Origin: Helianthus annuus
Taxonomy: Eukaryota; Streptophyta; Magnoliopsida; Asterales; Asteraceae
Assembly: GCF_002127325.2 (NCBI RefSeq)
Contig: NC_035435.2
Span: 115,238,671 to 115,302,670, forward strand
Direction of reading: 5' to 3'
DNA: 64,000 nucleotides
Position numbers and translations under genes: made by a program
The notes under the pieces: model-generated
What the model saw: the letters and a program-made list of their open reading frames with translations, nothing else
The model's database searches: none
Told to the model about the DNA's origin: nothing
Shown here: piece after piece, positions 21,581-32,526 of the stretch
Numbering within the stretch: the first letter of the stretch is position 1
How the letters are laid out: the number at the start of each line of letters is the position of its first letter

Positions 21581-23915
21581 TACACTAGGCTTGGTCGAGG
21601 ATTTCATCGAGGATGAGTAACATTCTTTCGCCTCCTGCTGATCACTATCAACCTTACCAACCCCCCAAGGGGTAGGGATCTTGATGCATTGATGATAAGT
21701 TGATGGCACAGCCTTCATATCATGGATCCATGGCCTGCCTAGTATGATGTTATAGCAGGATAGGGAGTCCATCACACAGAAACGTTCTATCGAGTTGACC
21801 CCTTCAACATACACTGGTAGCTTTATCTTTCCCACTGTGTTCCTGGCCTCTCCACTGAACCCAACAAGCACGGTGGATTTTGAAGTAATATCCATTGGAG
21901 ATACATTCATTCTCTTCAGAGTCTCTAGTTAGATTATGTTGACGGAGCCGCCATTATCTACCAATATCCTGCGTACAAAATGGTTAGCCACATATAATGT
22001 TATTACAAGAGCATCATGGTGATGATCCTGAACAGTATCCCTGTCATCACTGTCAAAAGTGATCACTTTATCAATTGTGAGGGTAGTCATCCTGACAGGT
22101 TTGTCCCCTCTTTCGGTCTTGGCCTCTTTTGCATGTCTCTTGGCTGCAGAATATGAGGTCCCACAAATGTCGGATCCTCCTGAAATAAAGTTGATTATCT
22201 TGGCATCCGCAGGAGGTGACGCCGCTCGTTCAGGATCCTTCTCAGTATCCTGACCCTTATTCTTCTTTCTTCCTAGGAGATCCTTTAGATATCCCTTGCT
22301 CAGAAGATTACTTATTTCTTTTCTTAGAGCAATGCAATCCTCAGTCACATGACCAAAATCTTCGTGGAAGGCACACCATTTGGATTTATCCTTCCAATTA
22401 GCTTTTTGTTGGTTCTTTCAAGGCCACCTAGCTTTGTCTCCTAAACCCTGCATAGCATACATTAATTCAGGAATGTTAACAGAGAAGCAATATTCAGATA
22501 ATTCAGGATATTCTTTAGGATCCTCGTCTTCGACAACATTCACTTTCTTGCTGTCATTTCTACCATATGGCTTGGAGCGATATGGTTTGTATGAGGATTC
22601 TGACTTCCTGTTAGTTGATTCATATGTTGAGGATGCATTCATCCTCTCTTGCGTTTTCTTATCATCTTCCAGCCTGATATATCTCAAAGCCCTGTTCCGA
22701 GCTTCATCTAAGTTCCTGCAAGGATTCATTACAAGATCCTGATAAAATCGACGATCCTTCTGTAACCCCATTTTGAACGCTTGTACTGCCGTAGCAATAT
22801 CAAGATTCGGGATATCCAGGGATTCTCTACTAAATTTGTTAACATAATCCCTTAGGGATTTTTGTGATCCTTTTGTTATCCTGTAAAGATCACTTGTTAG
22901 TTTCTCAAAGCTCCTGCTACAAGAAAATTAACTGATAAACAAATTAACTAAATGAGAAAATGATGTAATTGAATAAGGTGGAACATTTAAAAGCCATTTT
23001 AAGGCCGATCCTGTTAAAGTTGAACCGAAGCCTTTGCATAAGCATGCTTCCTTAAGTTCTGGTAGGATTGGATTTCTTTCCATCCTTTCCCTATACTGGG
23101 CAATATGCTCCTCAGGATCTGTCGTCCCATCATACAACTTTATGCTGGGAGTCTAGAATCTTTTTGGAATTTCAGCATCATAAATTGGATGAGCAAATCG
23201 GGATATCCTGTGACTATCCTGGGATACTTCTGGTATAGGCTGCACTTCTCCAGGAACACTTGATATCATATCCTTCAATTTTTGAAGTTCCCTGTTCAAT
23301 GCCGGTGTTACACCTATATCCTGTAAAGAATCAGAATTATTAGTAGCAGGGATACTGATATTGGCAAACATGTTACCAGCCTGTTGCTTTTGCCATATCC
23401 TGGACCATATCTTGGGCCATATCCTGGATCATATCTTGGGCCATATCCTGGATCCCTCAGGGTCAATATCCTGGCGGATGATGGTATCTCCAGCATGTTG
23501 CTCCGGGACTGACTCGGTATCATGTTGCCTTGATTATCCTCGGTAAATGTCGCTGAACTAAAGTTCAGCATCCTGGGCTGTAGAGGAGTAGTATATCCTC
23601 CACAGGTTTCCTGGAGTTTGACTTCAAGAGTTGTATATCCTTCATGATCGTCTGGTTAGTTTCTTGCTGCCTCTTCATTTGTTCCTGTATACTACCAAAC
23701 AAAGACATAATTTCGTTATTAGAAGCAAGGATATGGGTTCTCCCTGAATTTCCGGATCTGGAAACATTCTGAGCAGCAAGAATTTCTCTCGGCGTGTGGC
23801 TTTCATTTCTCCTCTGAAAAGTCTGAACTTGTGAAGGTGGAGGAGGCACCGAACCAACTGTTGCAAAAGTTGTAGCAGACACAGTAGAAGAGCTCATGCT
23901 TGATCTCGAGGCCAT
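21575..23915 (-). pseudogene. Element E gag-protease remnant
   Basis: The first ATG after the primer site is at 23915 (MASRSSMSSSTV). The frame is broken near 23565, 23153, 22928, 22400 and 21929. Recognisable parts: capsid-like KLYDGTTDPEEHIAQYRERM (about 23135), RNLDEARNRALRYIRLEDD (about 22720), a Cys/His-poor linker, the protease-like ILVDNGGSVNII (about 21940; D-x-G-S in place of DSG/DTG, usual for Tat), and GRPWIHDMKAVPSTYHQC. At least two stops look like CAG/CAA to TAG/TAA changes, as expected from methyl-cytosine decay. It ends at the conserved UAG. Confidence 0.8.
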
Positions 23916-23997
23916 TGCAAATAATGTGGCAAAAAGTTTTGAAAACAGAAAACCAATTAATGATTTCACAAAGATTTTTAGTAAAGACAGCACCACT

Positions 23998-24017
23998 TGC
24001 CCCACGGTGGGCGCCAA
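23998..24017 (-). promoter_or_regulatory. Primer-binding site of element E
   Basis: On minus TTGGCGCCCACCGTGGGGCA follows the LTR end by a few bases. The same sequence is found after the LTRs of G and H, so it is a family primer site. I do not know the tRNA for certain (tRNA-Arg is used by related Ogre elements). Confidence 0.75.
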
Positions 24018-24019
24018 AT

Positions 24020-24928
24020 TGTTTTGGTCAAAAATTACCTAAGTAATTAAGTGATCAAATTAGTTTGGTGAGGTAGTGTGCTAAGAGAATGTGTTCAAAA
24101 ATATATTAATTGAGTTATTTGCAAAAACAGTTTCAGGATACGGCTCAGGATATCGAGCTGTATCTATGATCAGACAATGAGCAAAAAGTAAAGGGGTGAC
24201 ACGAGATGTACGAGGAAAGCCCTTGATCAATCTAGATCGCCGGCATAAAACCTCGGGAGCTGACAATCGCAGCTGCCTTGTTCTTCTATTACTTCAAACG
24301 TCAGGATACAGTGCAGGATATTGATCGGATCGCTAAGTGTTACAATGAGATTTGAGTACAAGTGTTTGTGTGTAGTGGTTGCTAGTAGCTAGAGAGCAAA
24401 GAGTGTGAGTGAAAGTGTGTGAAAAGTTGTGTCTACCTATGATCCGATCGCCCCTTTATATAGTTACAAAAAACAAACTAACTCTCCTATTATTCCGGGA
24501 TGCTGGGAATATTCCATTCTGAACGTTGGGGGACTCTTTCTACTTGTTTTCCACGTGCTTATTGACTACAAAACCGGGTCTTCAGCTCATATAACCGTTA
24601 CAATGTCAATAACATTGACCAACATCCGATATTCTCGCGGAATATGCCTTTCTGACCGTTACAAGACCCATTCTTCCACCATCAACGTCAATTTTTCAAC
24701 CACCTTGAGCGAATCTTCAGGTAGATCAAGTCTTTTAACGTTGGTACCTTGCAACCAACGTTTTACAAGCCAATCGTTAGTAATAGTCAGGATACTGCCT
24801 CATGATATTACCAATATCCTGGCCCGGTATCATGATCCGGTATCCTGATCTGGTATCCTGATCATATACAACTAATAAAAAATCAAGATACAAAATCAGG
24901 ATATGGGCTCAGAATTTCACCCATAACA
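24020..24928 (-). repeat. 5' LTR of element E (909 bp)
   Basis: Same ends and length as the 3' LTR. A TATATAAA-like box lies at 24463-24455 on minus. It is followed on the right by the target duplication gtatg. Confidence 0.9.
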
Positions 24929-26496
24929 GTATGATCAGATTCTACACTAACATAAACTCAACATGTCAACCCTAACATTATCCTACTGAATCAATTAATC
25001 ATAAGCAAATCGTTGTGTTCACAAACATTCATCTCTATTTTCAATCATTAAACCCTAGTCTACAGCAATCTATTAACAATCATCATACTAGTCATGCATT
25101 CATGAACAGATAAACATTAGCAGTACACTAACCGGTTGAGATGAACACAAGATTTCCTAGAAGGATGATGGTGAGAGGTGATGGCTGCCGCATGGAGGTA
25201 GAGAGGTTCTAGGGTTTTCAATTCTGCTAAAAGTGTGATGAATGAAACAACAATACGCAATAAATATACACGTAACGTACTGGGCCCCTAATGGGCTTCG
25301 GCGTAACACTGGGCTGGCGAAACACTCCGTTTCGTTGGAGTGTAGATGACGAAACTCTCCCTGTTTCGTCAAAGTGGGTTATGGCGAAACGCCCTGTTTC
25401 GTTGAACTCATTCAGGTTTAAATAGTTTAAGTTTTTCAAACAGGTTACATGTTATATCAACAAACATATAGATGCAACAATCACAAAACGTCTCAACATA
25501 TATCAAACACGTGTACAATTACAAGGCAAACAAGTCGTGTAAGCAAACAACTAAACAATTAACATGCAATACTTGAAGCAAAGACTAGATTGTCTAATGC
25601 TGAGTGATGCGAAGATGGAATCTTGGAAACTCGAGTTGTCACAAATGATAAAGAAGTTTCACCTTCAACATAAGAAACTAGTTATTAAAGTCATTAATAC
25701 AAAACCAAATAAAAAGTGCGAAAAGATTAAAAATCAAAAGTATTACATTAAATGCTTGTCTTCACCAAGTGATGTAAGAGACTTAGCCAAACATGGCCTT
25801 TGATTGACAAGAACTCTTACTATCAATCTTGGATCCCGAGACTACTACACACACTCTAAGGTGGATGATGGTGGTGGATGTGGGTGTTGTAGTGGAGGTG
25901 GAGTGGTGGTGAAGTGGGAGAGAGGTGGTTTGCCAAGGGATGCCTTTGAAGTGAGCCAAGCACCCCTATTTATAGCCTGAACAGAAGCCCGGACACGGCC
26001 TCGTGTCCGCTGGACACGGCCCCATGGCCATCCTCTTTCTCTTTCTTCATTAATTACAATTGTCTGCATTAGGCTCCACACGCCCCCGTGTTTGCTGGGC
26101 ACGACCCGGTGTGCAGAAGCGTATCTGTACTATCAAGATTTGCAATATTCTACGAATCTTAGCGTTGACCATGCCCCGTGCTGAGCTGGGCATGCCCCCG
26201 TGCTGGGAATAGAAGCTTCTACAACTTTGTCATTTTCTGCAGACAGTGGTCAGCCTTCTGTTTCTTGTTTTTGCTTGGGAAGATGTTGTCGAGTGGTCGG
26301 GCATGCCACGTTTATTCCTTTTCTTTGTATTTATGTTAGTTTTTGCTGCATATTTGTTCCTTTTGTTCATTTAAGCTCATCTGGTCCTGAAAATACAAAA
26401 GGAAGACAAAAGCACACTTTTTTCCAACATTAGTACTAAAAAAGAGTTAGTTTTATGCCTCATTTGATATAATTTATATGTTGCATTTTACACACA

Positions 26497-26625
26497 TCAG
26501 AAACCCACCACCTGAATGCCCACTTTGGTAAAACTCCTGGCCCACCTGGAAAATATTGCACCAAGTGATATTCCAACCTATGACCTTCACATTGGAAGAT
26601 TATGTGGTGCCTCCTCTATTTATTA
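26497..26625 (-). mobile_element. SINE fragment, 3' half missing
   Basis: Same family as 12590-12936. It matches from the B-box-like region to the middle of the body ('ggtaaaactcctggcccacctggaaaatattg'). It stops at the Athila-like LTR border on the left and lacks its 5' start on the right. Confidence 0.6.
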
Positions 26626-26910
26626 TTATTTATATATATATTTTTTAACGACCAACTAATATTATACAAGTCTGGTCACCAGAGCAAACCTATTGGTGAA
26701 AGGCTATTAACGCTTTGCGAACATAGCCAATGTTGGTGATTAGGCTCACCTACCATTTCAGAGGAAATCCATCATTCGAAGGCCTACAATGGTAAAACTA
26801 CTACCCACCTGAAAAATATTGTAATAAGTGAGACTCTAACTCATAATTTTTGTATTGAAAGGCAATGAGATGCCTACTCAACCAATTAATATAGGACTCA
26901 TTAGCTGTAA
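26626..26910 (-). mobile_element. SINE copy, older
   Basis: On minus it starts near ATTAATTGGTTGAGTAGGC, runs through TTGAGTC/GAGTCTCAC and GACCAGACTTGTATAATATT, and ends in an A/T-rich tail at 26645-26620. It is more diverged than the copy at 12590. Its tail abuts the neighbouring fragment. Confidence 0.6.
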
Positions 26911-28312
26911 AGAGTAGATTGAAAAAATGGTAAGTCAATATAAAGAAACTTCCTAAAATATAAAGAGGTGCATTTTAGAAAGGAGCAGGCTAAATGTATC
27001 CTTCTTTATTACTAATGGCACCTCTTTTTTAAAAATAAAATTTTAAAGGCCGCCAACTTCACCCCTCTAAAAATCTTTTTTTTTAAATCAATTAATTTAA
27101 ATAAAGGCTACTAACTATCACCAATTAAAATTCATATAAATATATAATAACAATAATTGAGATGTTCAATGTTGAGTTTAATGTTGTTCGTATATAAAAG
27201 GTGTTGAAAAAGTTCTACAATCAAATTTTGAATTTATAATACGAGGTTAACCACGTTCATTATTGTTGTAATAAGTTGTACAACCAAATTGAGAAAGAAG
27301 CAGTTTTCAAAATTCTAAAAATAGTTCAATACATAAATAATTTTTATGAATTCAATCCGTACAAAATTTTGGTTAAGTTTTGGTGTTATATAATTTTAAT
27401 ATTATTGTTTTTTCCAATTATTAAAATACTTAAAATAGATGCAATTTTTTAAAATTTAAAAAAATAAAAGATTTATTGGCATTTATTTGAAAACTTCAAA
27501 CTAAAAGTATAATCAGTGAAATTGAAAGAAATAAAGATGCATTTAGCAACACACTTTAAAAATTGTTTGCTTAGAATACATGATTCTCTTGGATAACTAG
27601 TGAAAGGTTGTCTTCAACTAAAATTTTAAATAGATAAAACATTAATAAACTTTATACATGATTCTATAAAGTTTATACATGATTCTGTTGGATAACTTTT
27701 TTAACACTGGCTCCAATGCAATGCACTTCCTCTAGTCATTACTGTCAGATCAGCTTTTTACCCATCCTTCTCACATGCACTCCCTCTCCTCTTTTTAACT
27801 CCAACCCATCTTTCTCACATGCACTCTCTTCTTTTTTTTTTAGCTAAAAATTAGTTTTCTAATGAACGGCCCACCCTCTCTCTGCACTTGTCTGCACTTC
27901 CTCACATACAAGCCTTTCACTTCATCCTTCACTCTATTCCATCATTTTCAAATGCAGCATGCCAGCTCATTAAATGCATCCCCAAAATATACATTGGGGG
28001 TAGTCTAAGTGAAAGGTTGTCTTCAACTAAAATTTTAAATAGATAAAACATTAATAAACTTGATGTTTGTATATGTGGTCACACAACAAAGAGTAAATTG
28101 GAACTTGATACACGTTTATATAAACTATAAATGTGTTTAACGAGAGTAACATTAAAGTGTTATTTTTTAATGGTAAAGGTTACATAATTACTACTCTTAA
28201 ATTATACCAAGTTTACCCCCATACTCGGAATTAAACCATGTTCTCTCTTCAACAGACAGAAAACCTCTACCACCCCACCAGAGTGGTAATGTCACATTAC
28301 AAGTGTTATTAG
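26911..28312. other. AT-rich non-coding region with a 50-bp direct repeat around a MITE-like piece
   Basis: No ORF of note. The stretch 'gtgaaaggttgtcttcaactaaaattttaaatagataaaacattaataaact' occurs twice (from about 27600 and 28010). Between the copies is a pyrimidine-rich segment bounded by CACTGGCTCCAATGCA and TACATTGGGGGTAGTC, which may be weak inverted ends of a MITE. The direct repeat is too long to be a normal target duplication. Confidence 0.45.
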
Positions 28313-28847
28313 GCTACTCGGTACGGGGGACGGCCCTGGCCCGTCTAGCCGCAACGCCGGTCCACAACACCGTTTCCCAGGCCCATCGTCGTCCTCTCCC
28401 CGGCTCTCCACCTCAGCGCTTTAATGTCGTTCAACGGCTACTTTTAAAAAAAATTCAACTTCCTATTAAATGCAACCGCTACTTTTATAAAAAAAATTAA
28501 TTATTTTATCTTTAAATACACATCTTTCACCCCATTTTTAAACAACTTCAACCCAAACTCTCTCTTAAATTTATAAAATTCTTCACTTTTTTTATAAATT
28601 TTTCCATGGATCCATACAATCCAAACAACCCGAACCCAAACGCGCACCCAAACCCAAACGTTTTCTTGGTACCTGGCTACTATCATACGATGGATCCGAA
28701 TTGGTCGTCATCGTAAATTTCTCTCAACGCTTTCTTGGGTTTCCAACAAATCCCCAAGCTTTCTCTCAAATGAGCCAAATGCAATCCATGCAACAAATGC
28801 AATCCTTGCAACAAATGCTAATGCGAAACCCGTTCAACTCACAATTT

Positions 28848-30244
28848 GATCGGAGTGTCGCGCTCCGGTCAAAGATAATATTTTTAAGCCCGAATTACCC
28901 TTAACAATGTGTTAGTGGTAGTAAGGGGTCGAACCACGAAGAGTATGTGGTTTGCGAATGGACTTGATTCATTTTAAAGGTTTGTCACAATTATGAAGTT
29001 TACTAGATTGTTTTTATGATTTTTGTTTGTTTGAAAAAAGATGTTGGAATGAACCAAGAAGTTTGGATTGATTAATTAACTACTACAACTTAAACAAATG
29101 CACGGAATTGTAATTGATGGTTTAAAACAAGATAAGTTAACAAGGTTCACACCCGGTTCAACAAATGCAAGACCTAGGGTTACTACGCGTTTCAACTTGA
29201 TTTAATCGAATTAGTTCATTAACAGGTTGAAAATCACAAATCTTAGGTGCCAATCGCTATCGACATTATAGACAACGGACCACAATGCACTTCGTTACTT
29301 TGGACAAGTAAATCCTATCAAAAGACAAAGCATAAATATGTATATTCATTTCACAAAATCAAATTTAATCGTTCATTCGACAATTCGCAAATACAATACA
29401 AACGTATGACAATTATCTAATGATTCAAATGTAATTCAATTAGTTACAAACCAAGTATCAAACGAATAATAACCCTAAACCTTACAAAAGTCTACACCGG
29501 GGTGAAACCTTCAAGAATTTAGCCGCTCATAGTAGGACGAATGCAATCACCGAAAGTTGGGAACTTGAACATTGTCATCTTAAAGCTTTGGATATGGAGG
29601 AAATGATGATTAGGGTTTGGGGTGAAGTGATGGTGATGAATGGATTGAAGGATTGATGGTAGTTAGGGTTATGGAATGAAGATTGGATGGTGAAATCGAA
29701 TGATTGTGGATGATGGAATGGATTGGAGATGAAGTCGTATCGTCTCTGGGCTCCAAGAACAATATTCAAACTCAATATCAAGTGTAACTCCTATTTTTTG
29801 GTCAAAACTTAGGTTATAACTCGTTCCCAACAACCAAATCAACAAAATCACGACGTGGTGCCAGAAGAGCCGTCGCCGACGGCCATGTGTGGCATCGGCG
29901 ACGGTATGTGGATATGCTGAAATTCACCGATGTCTAATTCCACTACCTACGACGTAACCTGGGCGACGATGTTTATTTAGGGGCGTCGTCGACGGCCCTT
30001 CATGGCGTCGGCGAAGATGCCTCCATCACTTGGTCTCTTTTTTCGCATTTTGTGATCGCGGTTGACCCGATTCGTGTCCCGGTGGTCCGTTTTTCATCCC
30101 GGTAGTCTGTAAAGCTCCCAAATAGCTCCTTAAACTTCATTAAACCTGCAAAACACACTTTTAATTAAAAGTAGGCTATTCGGAATTAAAAACCATGTAA
30201 AACATCGATTTATACAAATACGAACACTAGTATTCAACCATGTA
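28848..30244. mobile_element. Unclassified 1.4-kb insertion with 9-bp TSD in the Harbinger ORF1
   Basis: The nine bases tcacaattt occur on both sides (28839-28847 and 30245-30253). Removing the insert makes the ORF1 reading continuous (NSQF then QSQPQP), which confirms an insertion. The ends (GATCGGAGTGTC and ACCATGTA) have no obvious inverted repeat or poly-A. It holds 'gtcgccgacggcc' words (29865-30000) and the 88-bp segment also found at 32438. A non-TIR MULE is possible. Confidence 0.5.
29535..29625 (+). repeat. Copy 1 of a dispersed ~88-bp segment
   Basis: 'ggacgaatgcaatcaccgaaagttgg' through 'gatgattagggtttgggg' matches 32436-32526 with only a few differences. The 5' flanks are unrelated in the two places. 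Confidence 0.8.
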
Positions 30245-31420
30245 TCACAATTTCAATCGCAACCACAACCTTCATTGCCACAGGTATAATCATCTCTCCA
30301 ACCACAACCTGTAAAAGATGAAGTTGAAGAATGTGTTCCGGAAATGCAACCCCAATCCTCGAAACGGAAAAAAGGGAAGCAAGTGGCGCGTCAAGCCGGT
30401 GATCAACCTTCGAGAGCCAAGTCATAGCCTTCATCAAAGATCAAGCAGGAGGCATTAGCTAAGGCGTGGATTAGCACATCAAAAAGCCCCATTGTCGGTA
30501 TGTAAAAATATATAAATTTTACATTTTTTAAAATATAGCTTTTTTTACATTCTAAAAATATAGGTAACAACCAAATCGGCGATGGTTTTTGGAAAGAGAT
30601 ATTATCAAAGTTCCTTGTGATTATGGAACAAGGTCATTATCTCGATCTCGATTCCATCGCTTCGAAGTGGCAAAAAATGCATCCGGTCGTGAGCCGATTT
30701 GTCGGGATATATAATAATTTATATGTTAATCGTCATAGTGTAGAGTAACAAAGATGTTTTTAAAGAGGCAATGCGTAGATACGAAAATGGGCATCATGTC
30801 GTTTTCCCACACGTCCGGGCATGGGAGGTTATGCGAACCAATAAGAAGTGGGTGTTGGTTCCAAATGAGGTTGCAAGTGCTAAACGAACAAAAACCTCAG
30901 AGACCGGAAGTTATAGTGCAGGGGGCTCGGACGCACGATGCCAAATAAATATAAACGACGAGCCAGAATTTGACGAAGAAGAGCATGTAGTTCGAGAGGA
31001 TGCACATCCACCAGCCAGGGACAAAGCCAAAAAGGCAGCGGCTGCAAAAAAAAAAAACAAGTCGCAACGGGGGGCGGTTCGAAAATGGACGAGTTGATGA
31101 CCCAGTTCAAAGCATACACCGAGGTCACAAAGCAACGTGAAGTGGACGAACGGGTTTGGTTGAAGCAAGAAAAGAATGAACTAAAAGAATGGGAGATAAT
31201 GACAACCGATATCAATTCGTATCCGGAAGAATACCGATCAGTTTTGCGTAAAATGAAAGAAAAGATCGCTAAAAAATGGAATTCTTAGGATTTTTAATTT
31301 TTACCAATCTAGTATTTTTTTTAAGTTATGTAATGTTTGTCTTTTTAATATTAATGATTTTATTTTATAACTTATTAAATGTTAAACAACATGTTGAATT
31401 TTTAAGAAAAAAAATTAAAT

Positions 31421-32125
31421 AAGTGGGGGAGTCTGTAACGCCCTGCTTCTTCGTACTTTCCATAATTAGAAGGTCTTGCTTGTAATTCTATTTCGGAAGT
31501 CTTGTGTTCCTGTAATCCTCCTTTCGTTGTAATCGTTGTAAAATCCGAGACTTGAGTCATAAATAAAACTCGTATTTCTTTAAATTCGTGTTATACATAC
31601 TTCATACATGTTCATACATTTGAATTCGTGAAACAATTGATGATTTACTTGGAATTCTTGGAAACTACGTGTTAAACTTGTAAATTCATGAAAGCCATGA
31701 ATAATACGTCTTTTGCATGCATACGATACTTATTTTCGACATTTATACGCTTAATCATACTTCATTATGTTTGTTGTATGTTAATTATACTTGTTAAACC
31801 CTTATAATATGCTTAAATGACATGAATTACCCTCGAAAGACCTTAAAACATCTAAAATAAACCTAAGGGACTAAAGATGTCGACAATTGAAACATGAAAA
31901 CTCGTCTGCCCAGCCCTGGCGGGCCACGACTCGCCCAGCAAGGGGCTTCGCTGGCCGCGAGCCAGCTGGATCCGAGACCAGCATGATCAGCTCGTGTATT
32001 GGTCACTTTTTATTAGGTTTTGATTGGTTATTAGTGTGTTTCTTGCATTTAAACCTCACCAACCCAACTCTAATCCATCCCCTATATAACCCAAGCCTCC
32101 TCCAAGCATTTTTCAAGTTCTAAGG
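31421..32125 (+). repeat. Polypurine tract and partial LTR, Tekay-like
   Basis: aagtgggggagtc followed by TGTAACGCCCTGC resembles the J border (aagtaggggagac, then TGTAACAATTG). The LTR begins at 31434 and is cut at about 32125, where a pol fragment starts. The sequence 'cgtgttatacatacttcatacatgttc' is AT-rich LTR-type sequence. Confidence 0.5.
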
Positions 32126-32126
32126 A

Positions 32127-32440
32127 CATGCTTTGTAATGCTCCTATCCTCGCGCTTCCCGATGGTAACAACGACTTTGTCGTGTATTGCGATGCCTCAA
32201 ACCTTGGTCTTGGTTGTGTCCTTATGCAACGAGACAAGGTTTTCCCTTACGCGTCGAGGCAATTCAAGATACATGAGAAGAACTACACTACTCACGACCT
32301 TGAACTAGGCGCAGTTGTTTTTGCGTTGAAGATTTGGCGACATTACCTTTATGGTACTAAGTGTGTGGTCTTCACTGATCATAAGAGCCTTCAAGATATC
32401 TTCAACCAAAAGGAACTGAACATGCGTCAACGTCGTTGGA
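32127..32440 (+). pseudogene. Tekay-type RNase H fragment
   Basis: An open segment of about 100 codons contains [28 protein letters not shown] (catalytic D), [30 protein letters not shown] and [13 protein letters not shown]. It closely matches the same part of element J. It begins abruptly after an LTR fragment and ends abruptly at W, where the 88-bp segment begins and adds unrelated codons. It has no start, promoter or other pol domains. Confidence 0.8.
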
Positions 32441-32526
32441 CGAATGCAACCACCGGAAGTTGGGAACTTGAACATTGTCATCTTGAAGCTTTGGATATGG
32501 AGGAAATGATGATTAGGGTTTGGGGT
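32436..32526 (+). repeat. Copy 2 of the ~88-bp segment, cut by element H
   Basis: Same sequence as 29535-29625. Element H inserted exactly at the end of 'gtttggggt'. Confidence 0.8.

Larger units (their letters stand above)
16078..24928 (-). mobile_element. Element E: complete Tat-lineage Gypsy element, coding-dead
   Basis: 8.85 kb with two 909-bp LTRs and a perfect 5-bp target duplication gtatg (16073-16077 and 24929-24933). Minus order: LTR, primer site, gag-protease, RT, RNase H, integrase, tandem repeats, one antisense exon, polypurine tract, LTR. I counted six mismatches between the LTRs, yet the coding region has many stops and frameshifts and two sizeable deletions. Confidence 0.9.
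14520..25643 (-). mobile_element. Element F: Tekay/Del-like solo LTR (about 2.27 kb net), split by element E
   Basis: On minus it begins TGTGACAACTCGAGTTTCC at 25643 and ends GGGGGTGTGACA at 14520. The five bases aatga flank it (14515-14519 and 25644-25648). It has no internal region or second LTR, so it is a solo LTR left by LTR-LTR recombination. The ending GGGTGTGACA is shared with the LTR of element J. Element E is inserted at 16078. Confidence 0.75.
12937..26496 (-). mobile_element. Athila-like Gypsy element fragment (5' LTR, PBS, gag start), host of two nested elements
   Basis: On minus the order is 5' LTR (26496-13655, net about 1.7 kb after removing insertions), primer site, leader with two 'ggcacgggggcgtgttcag' copies, and the first 133 codons of a gag-like ORF. 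It stops near 12937 next to the SINE. The primer-site style (GGCGTCGTTGCCAGGGA after the LTR) is typical of Athila. No pol is present. Confidence 0.65.
13655..26496 (-). repeat. 5' LTR of the Athila-like element (about 1.7 kb net, split by element F)
   Basis: On minus it begins TGTGTGTAAAATGCAAC at 26496 and ends CCAACACACA at 13655. The pieces 13655-14519 and 25649-26496 join across element F. It contains 'ggacacggcc.cgtgtccgc' near 25990 and 'cacgcccccgtg' words near 26090 and 26190. Two related ~110-bp units ('ggcccctcttttgaagg..acgttacc') lie at about 14050-14250. Confidence 0.65.
28604..31288 (+). pseudogene. Harbinger ORF1 (Myb/SANT-like protein) pseudogene
   Basis: It begins MDPYNPNNPNPNAHPNPNVF and continues as Gln/Met repeats (QMQSMQQMQSLQQM), then is interrupted by an insertion at 28848. 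After 30245 it resumes with QSQPQPSLPQ, EALAKAWISTSKSPIV (trihelix/SANT-like start), an intron-like AT-rich gap (about 30500-30565), and DGFWKEILSKFLVIMEQGHY. It then continues as SIASKWQKMHPVVSRF, VFPHVRAWEVMRTNKKW and VASAKRTKTSETGSYSAGGS, a basic KKAAAAKKK tract, and a C-terminal coiled coil ending KKWNS. It has an early frameshift/stop (SSS*), a TAG near 30426 and a stop near 30750. Plant Harbinger ORF1 proteins help the transposase bind DNA; this copy is dead. Confidence 0.75.
28313..31420 (+). mobile_element. PIF/Harbinger-type element, 5' end and ORF1, decayed
   Basis: The left border 'tta|GGCTACTCGGTACGGGGGAC' has a TTA preceding a GC-rich end, as in plant Harbinger elements. The element carries the remains of ORF1 (see next). 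No DDE transposase is visible. The right end is lost where an LTR fragment begins at about 31421. The 28848-30244 insertion is not part of it. Confidence 0.6.

Noticed and set aside
24002..24017. Start of gag at the codon inside the primer-binding site (…APTVGQ), also at 33275
   Set aside because: The codon is TTG and overlaps the primer site; the first ATG (23915 in E, 33377 in H) is a better start.
25564..25803. 79-codon Lys-rich frame
   Set aside because: It crosses the border between the solo LTR (end 25643) and the Athila-like LTR, so it is a chance frame.
30880..31215. Minus frames of 85-111 codons rich in Phe/Ser
   Set aside because: They are opposite to the Harbinger ORF1 remnant, which has clear family motifs on plus.
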